A stretch of DNA of 64,000 nucleotides, from contig JBGTSJ010000023.1 in the NCBI GenBank assembly GCA_041940305.1, positions 29,099 to 93,098 of the forward strand, in the 5' to 3' direction. Shown in pieces: positions 54,414-63,470 of the stretch; within the stretch, counting starts at the first letter, position 1; the number at the start of each line of letters is the position of its first letter. The translations under genes were made by a program, and so were the position numbers. The stretch is from JBGTSJ01 sp041940305 (GTDB lineage Bacteria > Planctomycetota > Planctomycetia > Planctomycetales > Planctomycetaceae). The notes beneath the pieces are model-generated. The model made no database searches. It saw only the letters and a list, made by a program, of their open reading frames with translations, and was not told the DNA's origin.

Positions 54414-55204
54414 GGATGATCCTGCAGTCTCAAAACATTCACACGCTTGAGGAGTTCGTTCGCCCAAGCCTGATCCTCTGCGTCCAGTTGAGGCTCGCAG
54501 GGTTCGTCGTAGCGGACCCGGCGCGCGTACCGGCCTTCATCGTAAACCTGCGTGAACACGTCCTGCAGCGGCAGAAACACGTCCGGGTCCGGATCGACGA
54601 GCGGCACAGCGATCTCGGGCAGGGGGTCGCGCAGCGGCGTGGGGTAGAGTTCGTACCGGGTGCGACGCGGCCAGCGGCAGACGCAGGCGAGATACGCGTG
54701 TCCCTGCAACTCGTCCAGTTTCCACTCAGGGACCGCCAGCACGTGGTCGCCGCGGCGCAGCAGGTCGATCTCCACCAGGTGGCAGTCGCGATCCAGAATC
54801 TCCTGCTGCTTTTGCAGGTACGATTCCCGACCCGGTCCCGGCGATTTGTTCGTCGGACTGAGAAGCTCGATCAACGTTACGAGCTTCATATCGTTGTACG
54901 CGTCTAGGATTTCGATGCGGGATTCATGGACCTCCAGCGCCTCGACTTCGACGATGACGGCGCCTGATTGGCGAGGTTCAGCGACGGCAACGTTACCCTC
55001 TTCTCGCGTCCGCTGAATCCACACGTCCGGAATCCGGCGCTGCGGACCCTCGATATAGACCCGCTCCTCAACCGTCGCGACGTACCGCGGATCGAGTAAC
55101 GGCTGCAAGCGGTTCGCGACCGCCACCACCATCCGCGCATGCACTCCTTCCCAGAGCACCGGGTGCTCCAGATACGGGTCCATGCCTGGGAAGGGAGAGG
55201 GCAT
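54410..55204 (-). CDS. DUF4058 family protein
   Basis: A 264-residue protein with the family start P-S-P-F-P-G-M-D-P-Y-L-E-H-P and later D-V-W-I-Q-R, V-T-L-I-E-L-L-S-P-T-N-K and L-V-E-I-D-L-L-R-R-G. The E-L-L-S-P ... E-I-D pattern hints at a PD-(D/E)xK-like nuclease fold, as an inference. It sits 17 bases after the DUF1549/1553 gene and overlaps the WD40 gene start by four bases, so it is locked into that operon. Confidence 0.85.
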   Translation of the reverse strand: MPSPFPGMDPYLEHPVLWEGVHARMVVAVANRLQPLLDPRYVATVEERVYIEGPQRRIPDVWIQRTREEGNVAVAEPRQSGAVIVEVEALEVHESRIEILDAYNDMKLVTLIELLSPTNKSPGPGRESYLQKQQEILDRDCHLVEIDLLRRGDHVLAVPEWKLDELQGHAYLACVCRWPRRTRYELYPTPLRDPLPEIAVPLVDPDPDVFLPLQDVFTQVYDEGRYARRVRYDEPCEPQLDAEDQAWANELLKRVNVLRLQDHP

Positions 55205-55221
55205 CGGGCAACGCTTCGAAT

Positions 55222-57723
55222 TCAGTGATTGAACAAAAACTCCCGGCTGCTGAGGACGGCCCAGAAGATGTCTTCCAGGACGACTCGTTCGTCCGATGAG
55301 CCGCGGTCGGGGAGCATGTTGGTCAGCTCCTTTCGCTCGGACTCGGTCGGGAACCGCGCGAGGCAGGTGAGATAGATCTCGTCCAGCAGGGCGTCGTCCG
55401 ACATGCCGGCCTGGCGCAGTGCGAGCAGTTTGCCGGCACGGCTGCTGTCCGACTTCAGCTTGTCGTTGATCGTGTTGCCGTTGGAGATGTGCAGGACCTG
55501 CACCATGCTGGGCTCGTTGCTCCGTTCGCATTCGCACACGATCCGCCGCTGGTTGCGGCCGAAGGCCTGCAGGAAGTAGTTATCCACGGCGGAGTCGTAC
55601 AGCTCGATCGCCCGGGTGCCGACGGGGTAGAAATCGGTGTCCTGGAAGTCGGCTCCCGGAAAGGCGATCCGCTTGAACTCCGTCGGCACGCCGGTCGCCT
55701 GCACCACCGCGTCGTGCAGCACCTCGGCCATCATCCGCTTCGGGTAGTACCGCGAATAGAATCGCGTCTCGTTCTGGTTCCCCTCGAGCGGCTGGCTTGA
55801 CCGCTGATAGGCGTTCGACAGCAGGATGGCCTTCATCAGCGTCTTCAAATCGAACTTGTTATCGACGACGTACTGGGCAGCCGCGGAGAGCAGCTCCTCG
55901 TTGCTGGCCGGGTTGGAAGTCCGCAGATCGTCCACCGACTCCACCAGCCCGACACCGAAGAAGTTCGCCCACACCCGGTTTGTGATGCTCCGGGCGAAAT
56001 ACGGGTTCTCCGGCGATGTCATCCAGTCCGCCAGGTACTCGCGGCGATCCGATGGATCATCAAACGGCAGCGGCTCGCCGTCGAGCGGCGTCGGCGGCTG
56101 AGGCTTGCCGGTCCGCGGCTGCACCAGTTCGCCCGATGTCGCCACGTACAGCGTCCGGTTTCCGTCCCCGTTCCGCGGCTCGCCGCCCCAGCCCTTCGCC
56201 CGCACCCGCGCGAACATGTTGGCGAAGGCGTAGTACTGGTCGTTGGTCCATTTCTCCAGCGGGTGGTTGTGGCACTTCGCGCAGCCGATGGAGAGCCCCA
56301 TAAACGCCTGGCTGGCGTTCTCAGTCATATCCTCCGGGCTCTGATACAGCGCGTAGAAGTTCGTCGCCCCGTTCTCCAGGCTGTTGCCGGTCGCAGTCAG
56401 GATCTCCCGCACCACCTGGTCCCACGGCGTGTTCTGTTCAACGTGCGCGCGGATCCACATGTAGTATGTCTTGAGCGCCTCAGGCCGCAGCAATGTGCCG
56501 TTGAGCATCAGCACGTCGGACCACTGGTACGTCCAGTAGTCCGCGAACTCCGGCCGCGCCAGCAGTTCATCAATCAGCTTCGTCCGCTTGTCCGGCGACG
56601 CATCGGCCAGAAACGCCCGCACTTCGTCGGCGGTCGGCAGCAGCCCGATCGTGTCCACATACGCCCGCCGCACAAAGTCCGCATCACTGCACATCGGCGA
56701 AGCCGGCAGATTCAACACCGCCAGCTGCCGGTCAACATGCTCGTCAATGAAGTTCACAGGCGGCGCAGCCGCCACTTGCTCTGACCCCTGACCCCTGTCC
56801 CCTGATCCCTCGCCATACGGCACTGTGATCCTTCCGATCGCCAGCCGGGACGCATACCAGGCCACAATCGCTCCTTCGCCGGGGCCGATGACCGTGACGT
56901 GCCCGTCGTCATTTACCTGGCAGACCGCTTCGTTGGTCGAAGACCAGATCACGCGCGGCGTGACATCTCGCGCGCGGCCGTCGGTGTAGACGGCCGAGAC
57001 CAGCATTCGCTGTTCGTCCCCGACCTTGTGCAGCGACCGGCCGGGATGGATCTCCAGGTGATCAACCTGAGTGTCATCGTCCTGCGGAGCCGCAGCCCCG
57101 GCCGCAATCCATTCCGCCAGGATCCGATACTCCTCGGAATCCGTCTCGAACCGCAGCCCTCCCTTGTGAGGCATCGCGCCAGAAGGCTTCGCCAGAAACA
57201 GACTGCGTCCCGGATCGGCGAACTCGACCCGCCGCCCACGGTCCTGCTGCACGATGTTGAAGTGATCCGTCGGCGGATCGTACGCCCGCAGCGACAGCCG
57301 GAAGCCCCCCTTCCCCGCCAGCGCCCCATGACACGCCCCGCTGTTGCACCCCGCCTTCGACAGCACCGGCAGCACATCGTTGCGGAAGCTCCACGCGAAC
57401 GGCTGCGACATGCCCGATACGGTGATGTTCGCCGTCGCCGTTTGTTCGCCGACGGTCGCAGTAATCGTCGCTTCGCCATCGGCGACCGGCCGGACGACCC
57501 CATCGCCCGAGACGGCTGCAATCGCCGGATCGCTTGAAGACCAGGTGACCCCGTCCGTCACCTGATTGGTAAAGACCTCACTGTCGCGGTGCTGGACAAT
57601 CAGCCCCTGGCGCGCCTCGGGACCGGAGAGCGCCGCCTGTGACGGAAGGACGGCGAGTTCCTCGGCTTGTGTTCCGACGGAAAGAGACAGAGCAAACAAC
57701 AGAGCGATTACTCGTACCTGCAT
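55222..57723 (-). CDS. DUF1549/DUF1553 protein with an Ig-like (Big2) domain
   Basis: An 833-residue exported protein. Signal peptide (V-I-A-L-L-F-A-L-S-L-S), a Big2-type domain to about 105 (V-T-W-S-S-S-D-P-A-I-A-A-V), a C-N-S-G-A-C-H motif near 130, and a second Big2-like stretch near 240-300. DUF1549 follows, with C-A-K-C-H-N-H-P-L-E-K-W, then DUF1553 to the end (N-R-V-W-A-N-F-F-G-V-G-L-V). A heptamer array encodes a short linker near 305-315. It is preceded by the DUF1501 gene with a 55-base gap, the usual planctomycete pairing. Confidence 0.9.
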   Translation of the reverse strand: MQVRVIALLFALSLSVGTQAEELAVLPSQAALSGPEARQGLIVQHRDSEVFTNQVTDGVTWSSSDPAIAAVSGDGVVRPVADGEATITATVGEQTATANITVSGMSQPFAWSFRNDVLPVLSKAGCNSGACHGALAGKGGFRLSLRAYDPPTDHFNIVQQDRGRRVEFADPGRSLFLAKPSGAMPHKGGLRFETDSEEYRILAEWIAAGAAAPQDDDTQVDHLEIHPGRSLHKVGDEQRMLVSAVYTDGRARDVTPRVIWSSTNEAVCQVNDDGHVTVIGPGEGAIVAWYASRLAIGRITVPYGEGSGDRGQGSEQVAAAPPVNFIDEHVDRQLAVLNLPASPMCSDADFVRRAYVDTIGLLPTADEVRAFLADASPDKRTKLIDELLARPEFADYWTYQWSDVLMLNGTLLRPEALKTYYMWIRAHVEQNTPWDQVVREILTATGNSLENGATNFYALYQSPEDMTENASQAFMGLSIGCAKCHNHPLEKWTNDQYYAFANMFARVRAKGWGGEPRNGDGNRTLYVATSGELVQPRTGKPQPPTPLDGEPLPFDDPSDRREYLADWMTSPENPYFARSITNRVWANFFGVGLVESVDDLRTSNPASNEELLSAAAQYVVDNKFDLKTLMKAILLSNAYQRSSQPLEGNQNETRFYSRYYPKRMMAEVLHDAVVQATGVPTEFKRIAFPGADFQDTDFYPVGTRAIELYDSAVDNYFLQAFGRNQRRIVCECERSNEPSMVQVLHISNGNTINDKLKSDSSRAGKLLALRQAGMSDDALLDEIYLTCLARFPTESERKELTNMLPDRGSSDERVVLEDIFWAVLSSREFLFNH
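56783..56810. repeat. In-frame heptanucleotide array (AGGGGTC type) inside the second DUF1549/1553 gene
   Basis: On the minus strand: AGGGATC, AGGGGAC, AGGGGTC, AGGGGTC. It encodes G-S-G-D-R-G-Q-G-S-E, a flexible linker between the second Ig-like part and DUF1549. Confidence 0.85.
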
Positions 57724-57778
57724 TCAATTCACTCACACGCTCAAATTGTTGTCAAACATGACGTCTGCCGCTTGCTGG

Positions 57779-59155
57779 CTACGCAAACAGCTCATGAATC
57801 TCACGGTGCCCGAAATCCACCAGCGGGAACGGGCGGCCGGCAGGTCCGGGGAGCGTGGCTTCGAGGTCAAAGCCCAGACTGTGGAAGACTGTCGCCGCGA
57901 CTTCCGCCGGGCCGACGGGTCGATCGGCCGGGACGCCGCCAATCGGGTCGCTGGCGCCCACCACGCGGCCTCCCTTTACGCCGCCGCCGGCGAAGCCCAC
58001 CGTGAAGCACTGCGGCCAGTGGTCCCGACCACCGGCCGGGTTCACGCGCGGCGTGCGGCCAAACTCGGCGACGTTGCAGACCATCGTCGAGTCGAGCATG
58101 CCGCGCTCCGACAGGTCCTCGATCAGCGCGCTGTAGCCGGTGTCGTAAAGCGGAGCAACAATGTCCCGCATGCCGGCGATTGACGTAAATGGCTTGGAGC
58201 CGTGGATGTCCCAGGTGATCTCGTCGAACACGGTGAGGAAGGTGTTGATGGTCACGAACCGCACGCCCGACTCGATCAGCCGTCGCGCCAGCAGACAGCA
58301 TTGGCCGAACCGCGTCATGCCGTAGCGGTCCCGCACCTCCTGCGGTTCCTTGGTGAGATCGAACGCCTCACGCGCCTGCGGGCTGGTCATCATCCGGAAG
58401 GCCGCCTCAAAGTTGTCGTCCAGCAGCGCCGCGTTCTCGGTGGCCTCAAAGATGGACACCGTCTGATCGACGACGTCGCGCATCCTGCGGCGACGCTCCA
58501 GCCGCACGGTGCCGATATCCTGCGGCGGAAGGAGATCGGGCACCTTGAAGTTCGGCTGCGATGGATCGGCATTGAGGGCGAACGGATCGTGTGCCTTGCC
58601 GAGGAATCCACCGGCCTGACCATTCGGCAGATTGCCGCCGCCGCGTCCCATCGTCTCGGGGAGCACCACGAACGGCGGCAGATCGGTCTTGCGGCCCCGG
58701 AGGTAGCTGACGACCGCCCCGCAGTGGGGGGTGTTGACGCCGCCCGTGAACAGCCGGCCGGTCTGCATCATCTGCCAGCCGGCGTCGTGCACGGCCGCGC
58801 CGCCGTGATGGGCCGACCGCACCAGCGAGAACTTGTCCGCGATGCGGGCATGCCCCGGCAGGATCTCCGAGATCTGGATCTCGGACGACGCCGTCGCTAT
58901 CGGCGAGAACGGTCCGCGGATCTCCGACGGCGCATCCGGCTTCGGGTCGAACGTATCGAGCTGACTCGGCGCCCCGAGGTTGAAGATCATGATGCAGGCG
59001 CGGTCGTCGTTGGGCTTCACCGCCCCCGCCGCCTGGGCCGCGTAGTACTGTGGCAGCGACAGGCCGATTGCGCCCAGAGCTCCCACCTGCATGAAATCCC
59101 GCCGCGTCACCCCGCCGCACGTCTGTGTCTTCCCGGTGCCTGTGAGCGTCAACAT
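57779..59155 (-). CDS. DUF1501 family protein
   Basis: A 458-residue Tat-exported protein (T-R-R-D-F-M-Q-V-G-A-L-G-A-I-G-L). It has the DUF1501 pattern: I-M-I-F-N-L-G-A-P-S-Q-L-D-T-F-D-P-K-P, R-S-A-H-H-G near residue 115, W-D-I-H-G near 310, A-E-F-G-R-T-P and G-R-D-H-W-P-Q near 370-390. The fold is alkaline phosphatase/sulfatase-like by family description; the substrate is unknown. GAGGAATCC precedes ATG 59155. It heads the run that continues with the DUF1549/1553 gene. Confidence 0.93.
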   Translation of the reverse strand: MLTLTGTGKTQTCGGVTRRDFMQVGALGAIGLSLPQYYAAQAAGAVKPNDDRACIMIFNLGAPSQLDTFDPKPDAPSEIRGPFSPIATASSEIQISEILPGHARIADKFSLVRSAHHGGAAVHDAGWQMMQTGRLFTGGVNTPHCGAVVSYLRGRKTDLPPFVVLPETMGRGGGNLPNGQAGGFLGKAHDPFALNADPSQPNFKVPDLLPPQDIGTVRLERRRRMRDVVDQTVSIFEATENAALLDDNFEAAFRMMTSPQAREAFDLTKEPQEVRDRYGMTRFGQCCLLARRLIESGVRFVTINTFLTVFDEITWDIHGSKPFTSIAGMRDIVAPLYDTGYSALIEDLSERGMLDSTMVCNVAEFGRTPRVNPAGGRDHWPQCFTVGFAGGGVKGGRVVGASDPIGGVPADRPVGPAEVAATVFHSLGFDLEATLPGPAGRPFPLVDFGHREIHELFA

Positions 59156-59476
59156 GCTGGATTCCTCAATTCGTAAGAGGTCCGGAGATGCCTGGTGGAT
59201 GCCGGTTCGAGATCCTGCCCGCTGGGGGTACAATCGACGCATTCGTCCGCCGCCGCAGATACGGCACGGCCTGCGGAAACAGCTCGGACGAGACTTCGAA
59301 CGATTCTAACACCAAGCCCCGTGCCGCGTCAGCAGTTCGCCCTTCTTCCGGGTGCCTGTCCGACAATTCACGATTGCCTGGGAACTCTGCAAGCGTCCGC
59401 AAATCCGGGCGGTCCGGATTGAGGTCCGTCCAAGATTGCCGGACAGGACAGCCCAATCGGCAGGGGGCCGAACGAT
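59156..59476. other. 321-base divergent gap
   Basis: It lies between the divergent DUF1501 and leucine-rich-repeat genes. It should hold both promoters, but no clear promoter pair, repeat or RNA was recognised. Confidence 0.5.
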
Positions 59477-60373
59477 ATGCGATCCGACGATGAGCTTCCG
59501 GCGCGAGAGCCGACTTCGCGATCCGTTGAATCGCCCACTCGGGCTGTGAGAGTGCCCTCCGTCGCGATGTTGCTGGTCGCGGCGGCGTGCCTGTGCGTCG
59601 CCGCTCTGCTCGTCACGATCGGCATCCCACACTGGCAGAAACTGCGGCTGATGGACGTGATCGCCGCATCCGGCGGAACAGTGCAGACGGAATACCACGG
59701 GCCGGAACTCCTGCGGGAGTGGTTCGGGACAGGAGACCGCGACCTGTTCAATGCCATCGATCGACTCGAAGTGGACAGCGGCAGCGCCCGAGTCCTGTCG
59801 CTTGCGGCGAGACAGTCCCGTCTGACAAAGCTCGCGCTGTATGGCACGCCGCTACCCTCCGAGCGGCTGCAGCCGCTCGCCGAGTGCAGCAATCTGACGT
59901 CCCTGACGCTCGCCGGCGCGGGAGTGACTGACGCGGACCTCGATCACCTGCAGAGCCTGATTTATCTCAGGCACCTGCGGCTCCCGGACAACTCGGTGCA
60001 GGGAGCGGGTCTGCTCGGGCTGAGGGCGCTCCCCAGCCTGGAGTTCGTCGATCTCACCAGCTGCCCGGTCGACGACGCGGGCCTGTTCTCCGTGGCGCGA
60101 CTCAAGCAGGTGCAGACGCTCGACGTCAGCTACACGCAGATCTCCGACGCTGGACTCCGGCACCTGGAGGAGATGCCCGCACTGCAGACACTCGATCTAC
60201 AGGGCACGTCCGTCAGCGACGAATGCATCGACTCGCTCAGCCGCATTTCCCAGCTGCAGATCGTGATCCTCACCGAGACGCGCGTGACGCGCGACGGATG
60301 CGTCGATCTGCAGCGCAGGCGACCTGGCCTTACGGTTCACGCTCAGCAATTCACGGAATACCAATGGCCGTGA
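59477..60373 (+). CDS. Membrane-anchored leucine-rich-repeat protein
   Basis: A 298-residue protein: a basic/acidic N-terminus, one membrane helix (M-L-L-V-A-A-A-C-L-C-V-A-A-L-L-V) near 31-50, then leucine-rich repeats from about 115 to 280 (L-T-S-L-T-L-A-G-A-G-V-T-D-A-D-L, L-E-F-V-D-L-T-S-C-P-V-D-D-A-G-L, V-Q-T-L-D-V-S-Y-T-Q-I-S-D-A-G-L). The fold suggests protein binding outside the cell membrane. AGGGGGCCGAACGAT precedes the ATG. Confidence 0.8.
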   Translation: MRSDDELPAREPTSRSVESPTRAVRVPSVAMLLVAAACLCVAALLVTIGIPHWQKLRLMDVIAASGGTVQTEYHGPELLREWFGTGDRDLFNAIDRLEVDSGSARVLSLAARQSRLTKLALYGTPLPSERLQPLAECSNLTSLTLAGAGVTDADLDHLQSLIYLRHLRLPDNSVQGAGLLGLRALPSLEFVDLTSCPVDDAGLFSVARLKQVQTLDVSYTQISDAGLRHLEEMPALQTLDLQGTSVSDECIDSLSRISQLQIVILTETRVTRDGCVDLQRRRPGLTVHAQQFTEYQWP

Positions 60374-60451
60374 GCGCGGACCGGGTTCGGCGCCGCTTCG
60401 ATCGGGAAATTGGGGGCGCGGGTTCGGGACGCGCTCCTCTTCGAGTCGCGG

Positions 60452-62026
60452 CTAAACGGTCTGTTGGCGTTTGAATGCCGACGCGGCGGCGCGCGGATCG
60501 GCGGCGGCGCAGATCGCGCTGCTGACGGCAATGCGTTCCGCGCCGGTTTCCATGACTCGCCCCATTGTCTCCGGTGTGATGCCGCCGATCGCGAACCAGG
60601 GGAGCGAGGTCTCGGGGGCGACGGCGCGGACGTAGTCGAGGCCGGCGAAGTTTTCGAACTGCTTCGTCTGCGACGGGAACACCGGGCCGACGCCGAGGTA
60701 ATCGGCGCCGTCCAGCACGGCGTGGCGCGCCTGTTCGATGCAATGCGTGGAAACGCCGATGAGGCGACGCGGGCCGACAAGGCGGCGGGCTTCGCGAACG
60801 GGGAGGTCATCCTGGCCGACATGGACGCCGTCGGCGTCGATGGTGACGGCGATATCGGCGCGGTCATTGATGATCAGCAAAGCGCCGGCCTCGCGTGTCC
60901 AACGGCGTGCCTTCTCGGCGAGTGCTCGGAGTTCCCCATTCCAGTTCTTCTCCCGCAACTGCACGACGTCGACTCCGCCGTCCAGGCTGCCGCGAATCAC
61001 GTTCTCAAACCCCGTGCGGCAAAGCGAGGCGGTGACGAGCAGGTACAGCCGCGCATCGGCCAGTCGCGTCCGGGCGGACATCGTGGTGAGGATGGACTTC
61101 TCAACCGTGTAACAGCGGTAGCGCAGTGCTTCGATCGCGCAGGCCGCCGGGACATCGGTCATCTTGCCGTACTCTTCGAGGGAACGGAGCGCCTCGCACA
61201 ACCGTTTAAGGCTGGCGCGGACGACGTCGCTTTCCGACTTGCGTTGCGATTCCTCAGGGGTCGAGACCGCCGTCCCGACGTCGCCAGGCGTGTCCCGCAG
61301 AGCGTGCCATGTTTGGCTTCCCAGCGGTTCCAGAGCCGCGGCGAGTTCGTGGCGGATCTCTTTGAGCAACCGCGAGAGATGGGCGTCGTCGAGCACGAAG
61401 CGCGTGTAGTCTTCTACGACACGCAGCCCCTCGCGGGCACGGTTGGCGGCGGCGTCGAGGATGCGGAGTGCATCGAACTGAGATTCAAGATCTGAGATCT
61501 CAAATCGACTGATTTGCGATGGACTGTCGACGATGGATGGTTCGGCGTCGTCGATCCCGTTCAACATGTCCGTCGAATCGAACGGCAACGGCTCCAGCGT
61601 TGAAGTCGGTTCCCCACAGCCGAGCACATCGGCGCTCATTCCGAAGTCTGCGAACAGCCGGGCGCAGTCATCGTCCACCAGGGACAGCGCTGCAAGGAGA
61701 TGCTCCGTGCGGATTTCAGCCTCTTCGAGGCTCCCGCGCAGCCAGCTGCGAGCCGTGCGGAGCGCTGAAGTGACCTGCGTCGAGAAGTCGGGGTGCACGT
61801 CCCTGACCGCGTCGTTGACTGCGTGTGGGGACGGGAAGCGGAGGTCGAACTCCGCTTGCGACACTCCCGCACCGGTCAGAATCTCATGGGCGCGGCTTTC
61901 ATCACGCCACAGCGCCTGCAGAACATGCCGGGCCGTCACGCTCGCCGACCCTTCGGCCTGCGCCAACTCGCGCGCCGCCGCAAGGACGCGCGCCACGCCT
62001 TCGGAATGTCGCAAGTGCGGAGGCAT
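60452..62026 (-). CDS. thiE: Clp_N-ThiD2-ThiE fusion: thiamine-phosphate synthase with a Clp N-domain
   Basis: A 524-residue three-part protein. Residues ~5-135 look like a double Clp N-domain (A-R-H-V-L-Q-A-L and R-T-E-H-L-L-A-A-L). About 187-320 is the ThiD2-type extension (R-I-L-D-A-A-A-N-R-A-R-E-G-L-R-V-V-E-D). About 325-524 is ThiE, joining the pyrimidine and thiazole phosphates (V-V-Q-L-R-E-K, G-V-H-V-G-Q-D-D-L-P, G-V-S-T-H, Y-L-G-V-G-P-V-F-P-S, A-I-G-G-I). The Clp part is followed by a linker with an in-frame heptamer array. It is divergent from clpC, the likely source of the extra domain. No ribosome site is obvious at the ATG. Confidence 0.85.
   Translation of the reverse strand: MPPHLRHSEGVARVLAAARELAQAEGSASVTARHVLQALWRDESRAHEILTGAGVSQAEFDLRFPSPHAVNDAVRDVHPDFSTQVTSALRTARSWLRGSLEEAEIRTEHLLAALSLVDDDCARLFADFGMSADVLGCGEPTSTLEPLPFDSTDMLNGIDDAEPSIVDSPSQISRFEISDLESQFDALRILDAAANRAREGLRVVEDYTRFVLDDAHLSRLLKEIRHELAAALEPLGSQTWHALRDTPGDVGTAVSTPEESQRKSESDVVRASLKRLCEALRSLEEYGKMTDVPAACAIEALRYRCYTVEKSILTTMSARTRLADARLYLLVTASLCRTGFENVIRGSLDGGVDVVQLREKNWNGELRALAEKARRWTREAGALLIINDRADIAVTIDADGVHVGQDDLPVREARRLVGPRRLIGVSTHCIEQARHAVLDGADYLGVGPVFPSQTKQFENFAGLDYVRAVAPETSLPWFAIGGITPETMGRVMETGAERIAVSSAICAAADPRAAASAFKRQQTV
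61479..61520. repeat. In-frame heptanucleotide array (TGAGATC type) in the linker of the ThiE fusion
   Basis: Plus-strand units: TGAGATT, CAAGATC, TGAGATC, TCAAATC, GACTGAT, TTGCGAT. On the coding strand it encodes S-Q-I-S-R-F-E-I-S-D-L-E-S-Q, 14 codons between the Clp_N and ThiD2 parts. Confidence 0.8.
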
Positions 62027-62087
62027 GGGAAATGTTGGTGTTCAGCCTTCAGGCTGCCGGTTGAGGGAGTGCGGGCGACTGCATATC

Positions 62088-62141
62088 CGGGCAGGCTAAA
62101 GCCTGGACTCCAACAAGGCAGGCTGAAGCCTGTCCTCCAAC
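62088..62141. repeat. Tandem GGCAGGCT(A/G)AAGCCTG dispersed repeat
   Basis: Two near-identical units, GGCAGGCTAAAGCCTGGACTCCAAC and GGCAGGCTGAAGCCTGTCCTCCAAC are recognisable from 62088-62141 (quoted here as two units of a common ~27-base repeat). Each has a small internal palindrome. It lies in the divergent gap between thiE and clpC. Confidence 0.7.
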
Positions 62142-62236
62142 GGTTGTTTCGATTCTTCCGCGTCGCGGCACGACCGCACCACACGGCTCAACCTTACACA
62201 TGCGAACGGTTTGCGGCCAGCGGGCGGGGGGCTATC

Positions 62237-62265
62237 TTGCCGGGCTGCGGTGAGCGAACTAGAAT
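62237..62265 (+). promoter_or_regulatory. Sigma-70-type promoter for clpC
   Basis: TTGCCG (62237-62242), a 17-base spacer and TAGAAT (62260-62265). It predicts a leader of about 257 bases before the clpC ATG. No CIRCE-like inverted repeat or CtsR-type heptad operator is evident. Confidence 0.6.
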
Positions 62266-62387
62266 TCGCCCGGAGAGACGGAAATCCGCGGTCCCGCAAG
62301 GACTTGGAACGCCCCGGAAGGGCGCTCCGCCGGGGGACTCGCCGCCGTCCCGTTTCTCCGCCACATCCGGCTTTCGGAAGGAAAGCC

Positions 62388-62489
62388 ATTGCAGATTGCA
62401 GATTGCAGATTGCAAATTGCAGATTCGAGAGCCATCTGGGCTGCTCCAATTTGCAGTTTGCAAGAACCAATTCGCAACTGGCAATTCTT
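62388..62489. repeat. Heptanucleotide array (ATTGCAG type) in the clpC leader
   Basis: ATTGCAG, ATTGCAG, ATTGCAG, ATTGCAA, ATTGCAG, ATTCGAG in exact register, then after an 18-base interruption AATTTGC, AGTTTGC, AAGAACC, AATTCGC, AACTGGC, AATTCTT. It ends 23 bases before the AGGAGG of clpC and would be transcribed in its leader. It matches the array at 42516-42599. Confidence 0.88.
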
Positions 62490-62528
62490 CTTCCCTCCGC
62501 AGGCCAGTCATCAGGAGGGGAGTCATCA

Positions 62529-63470
<942 letters not shown>

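Noticed and set aside
62388..62489. CRISPR-like array
   Set aside because: The unit is 7 bases with no spacers; it is a simple tandem repeat.
62211..62528. N-terminal extension of clpC
   Set aside because: The frame is open, but it crosses the promoter and heptamer array; the family N-terminus begins at ATG 62529 behind AGGAGG.
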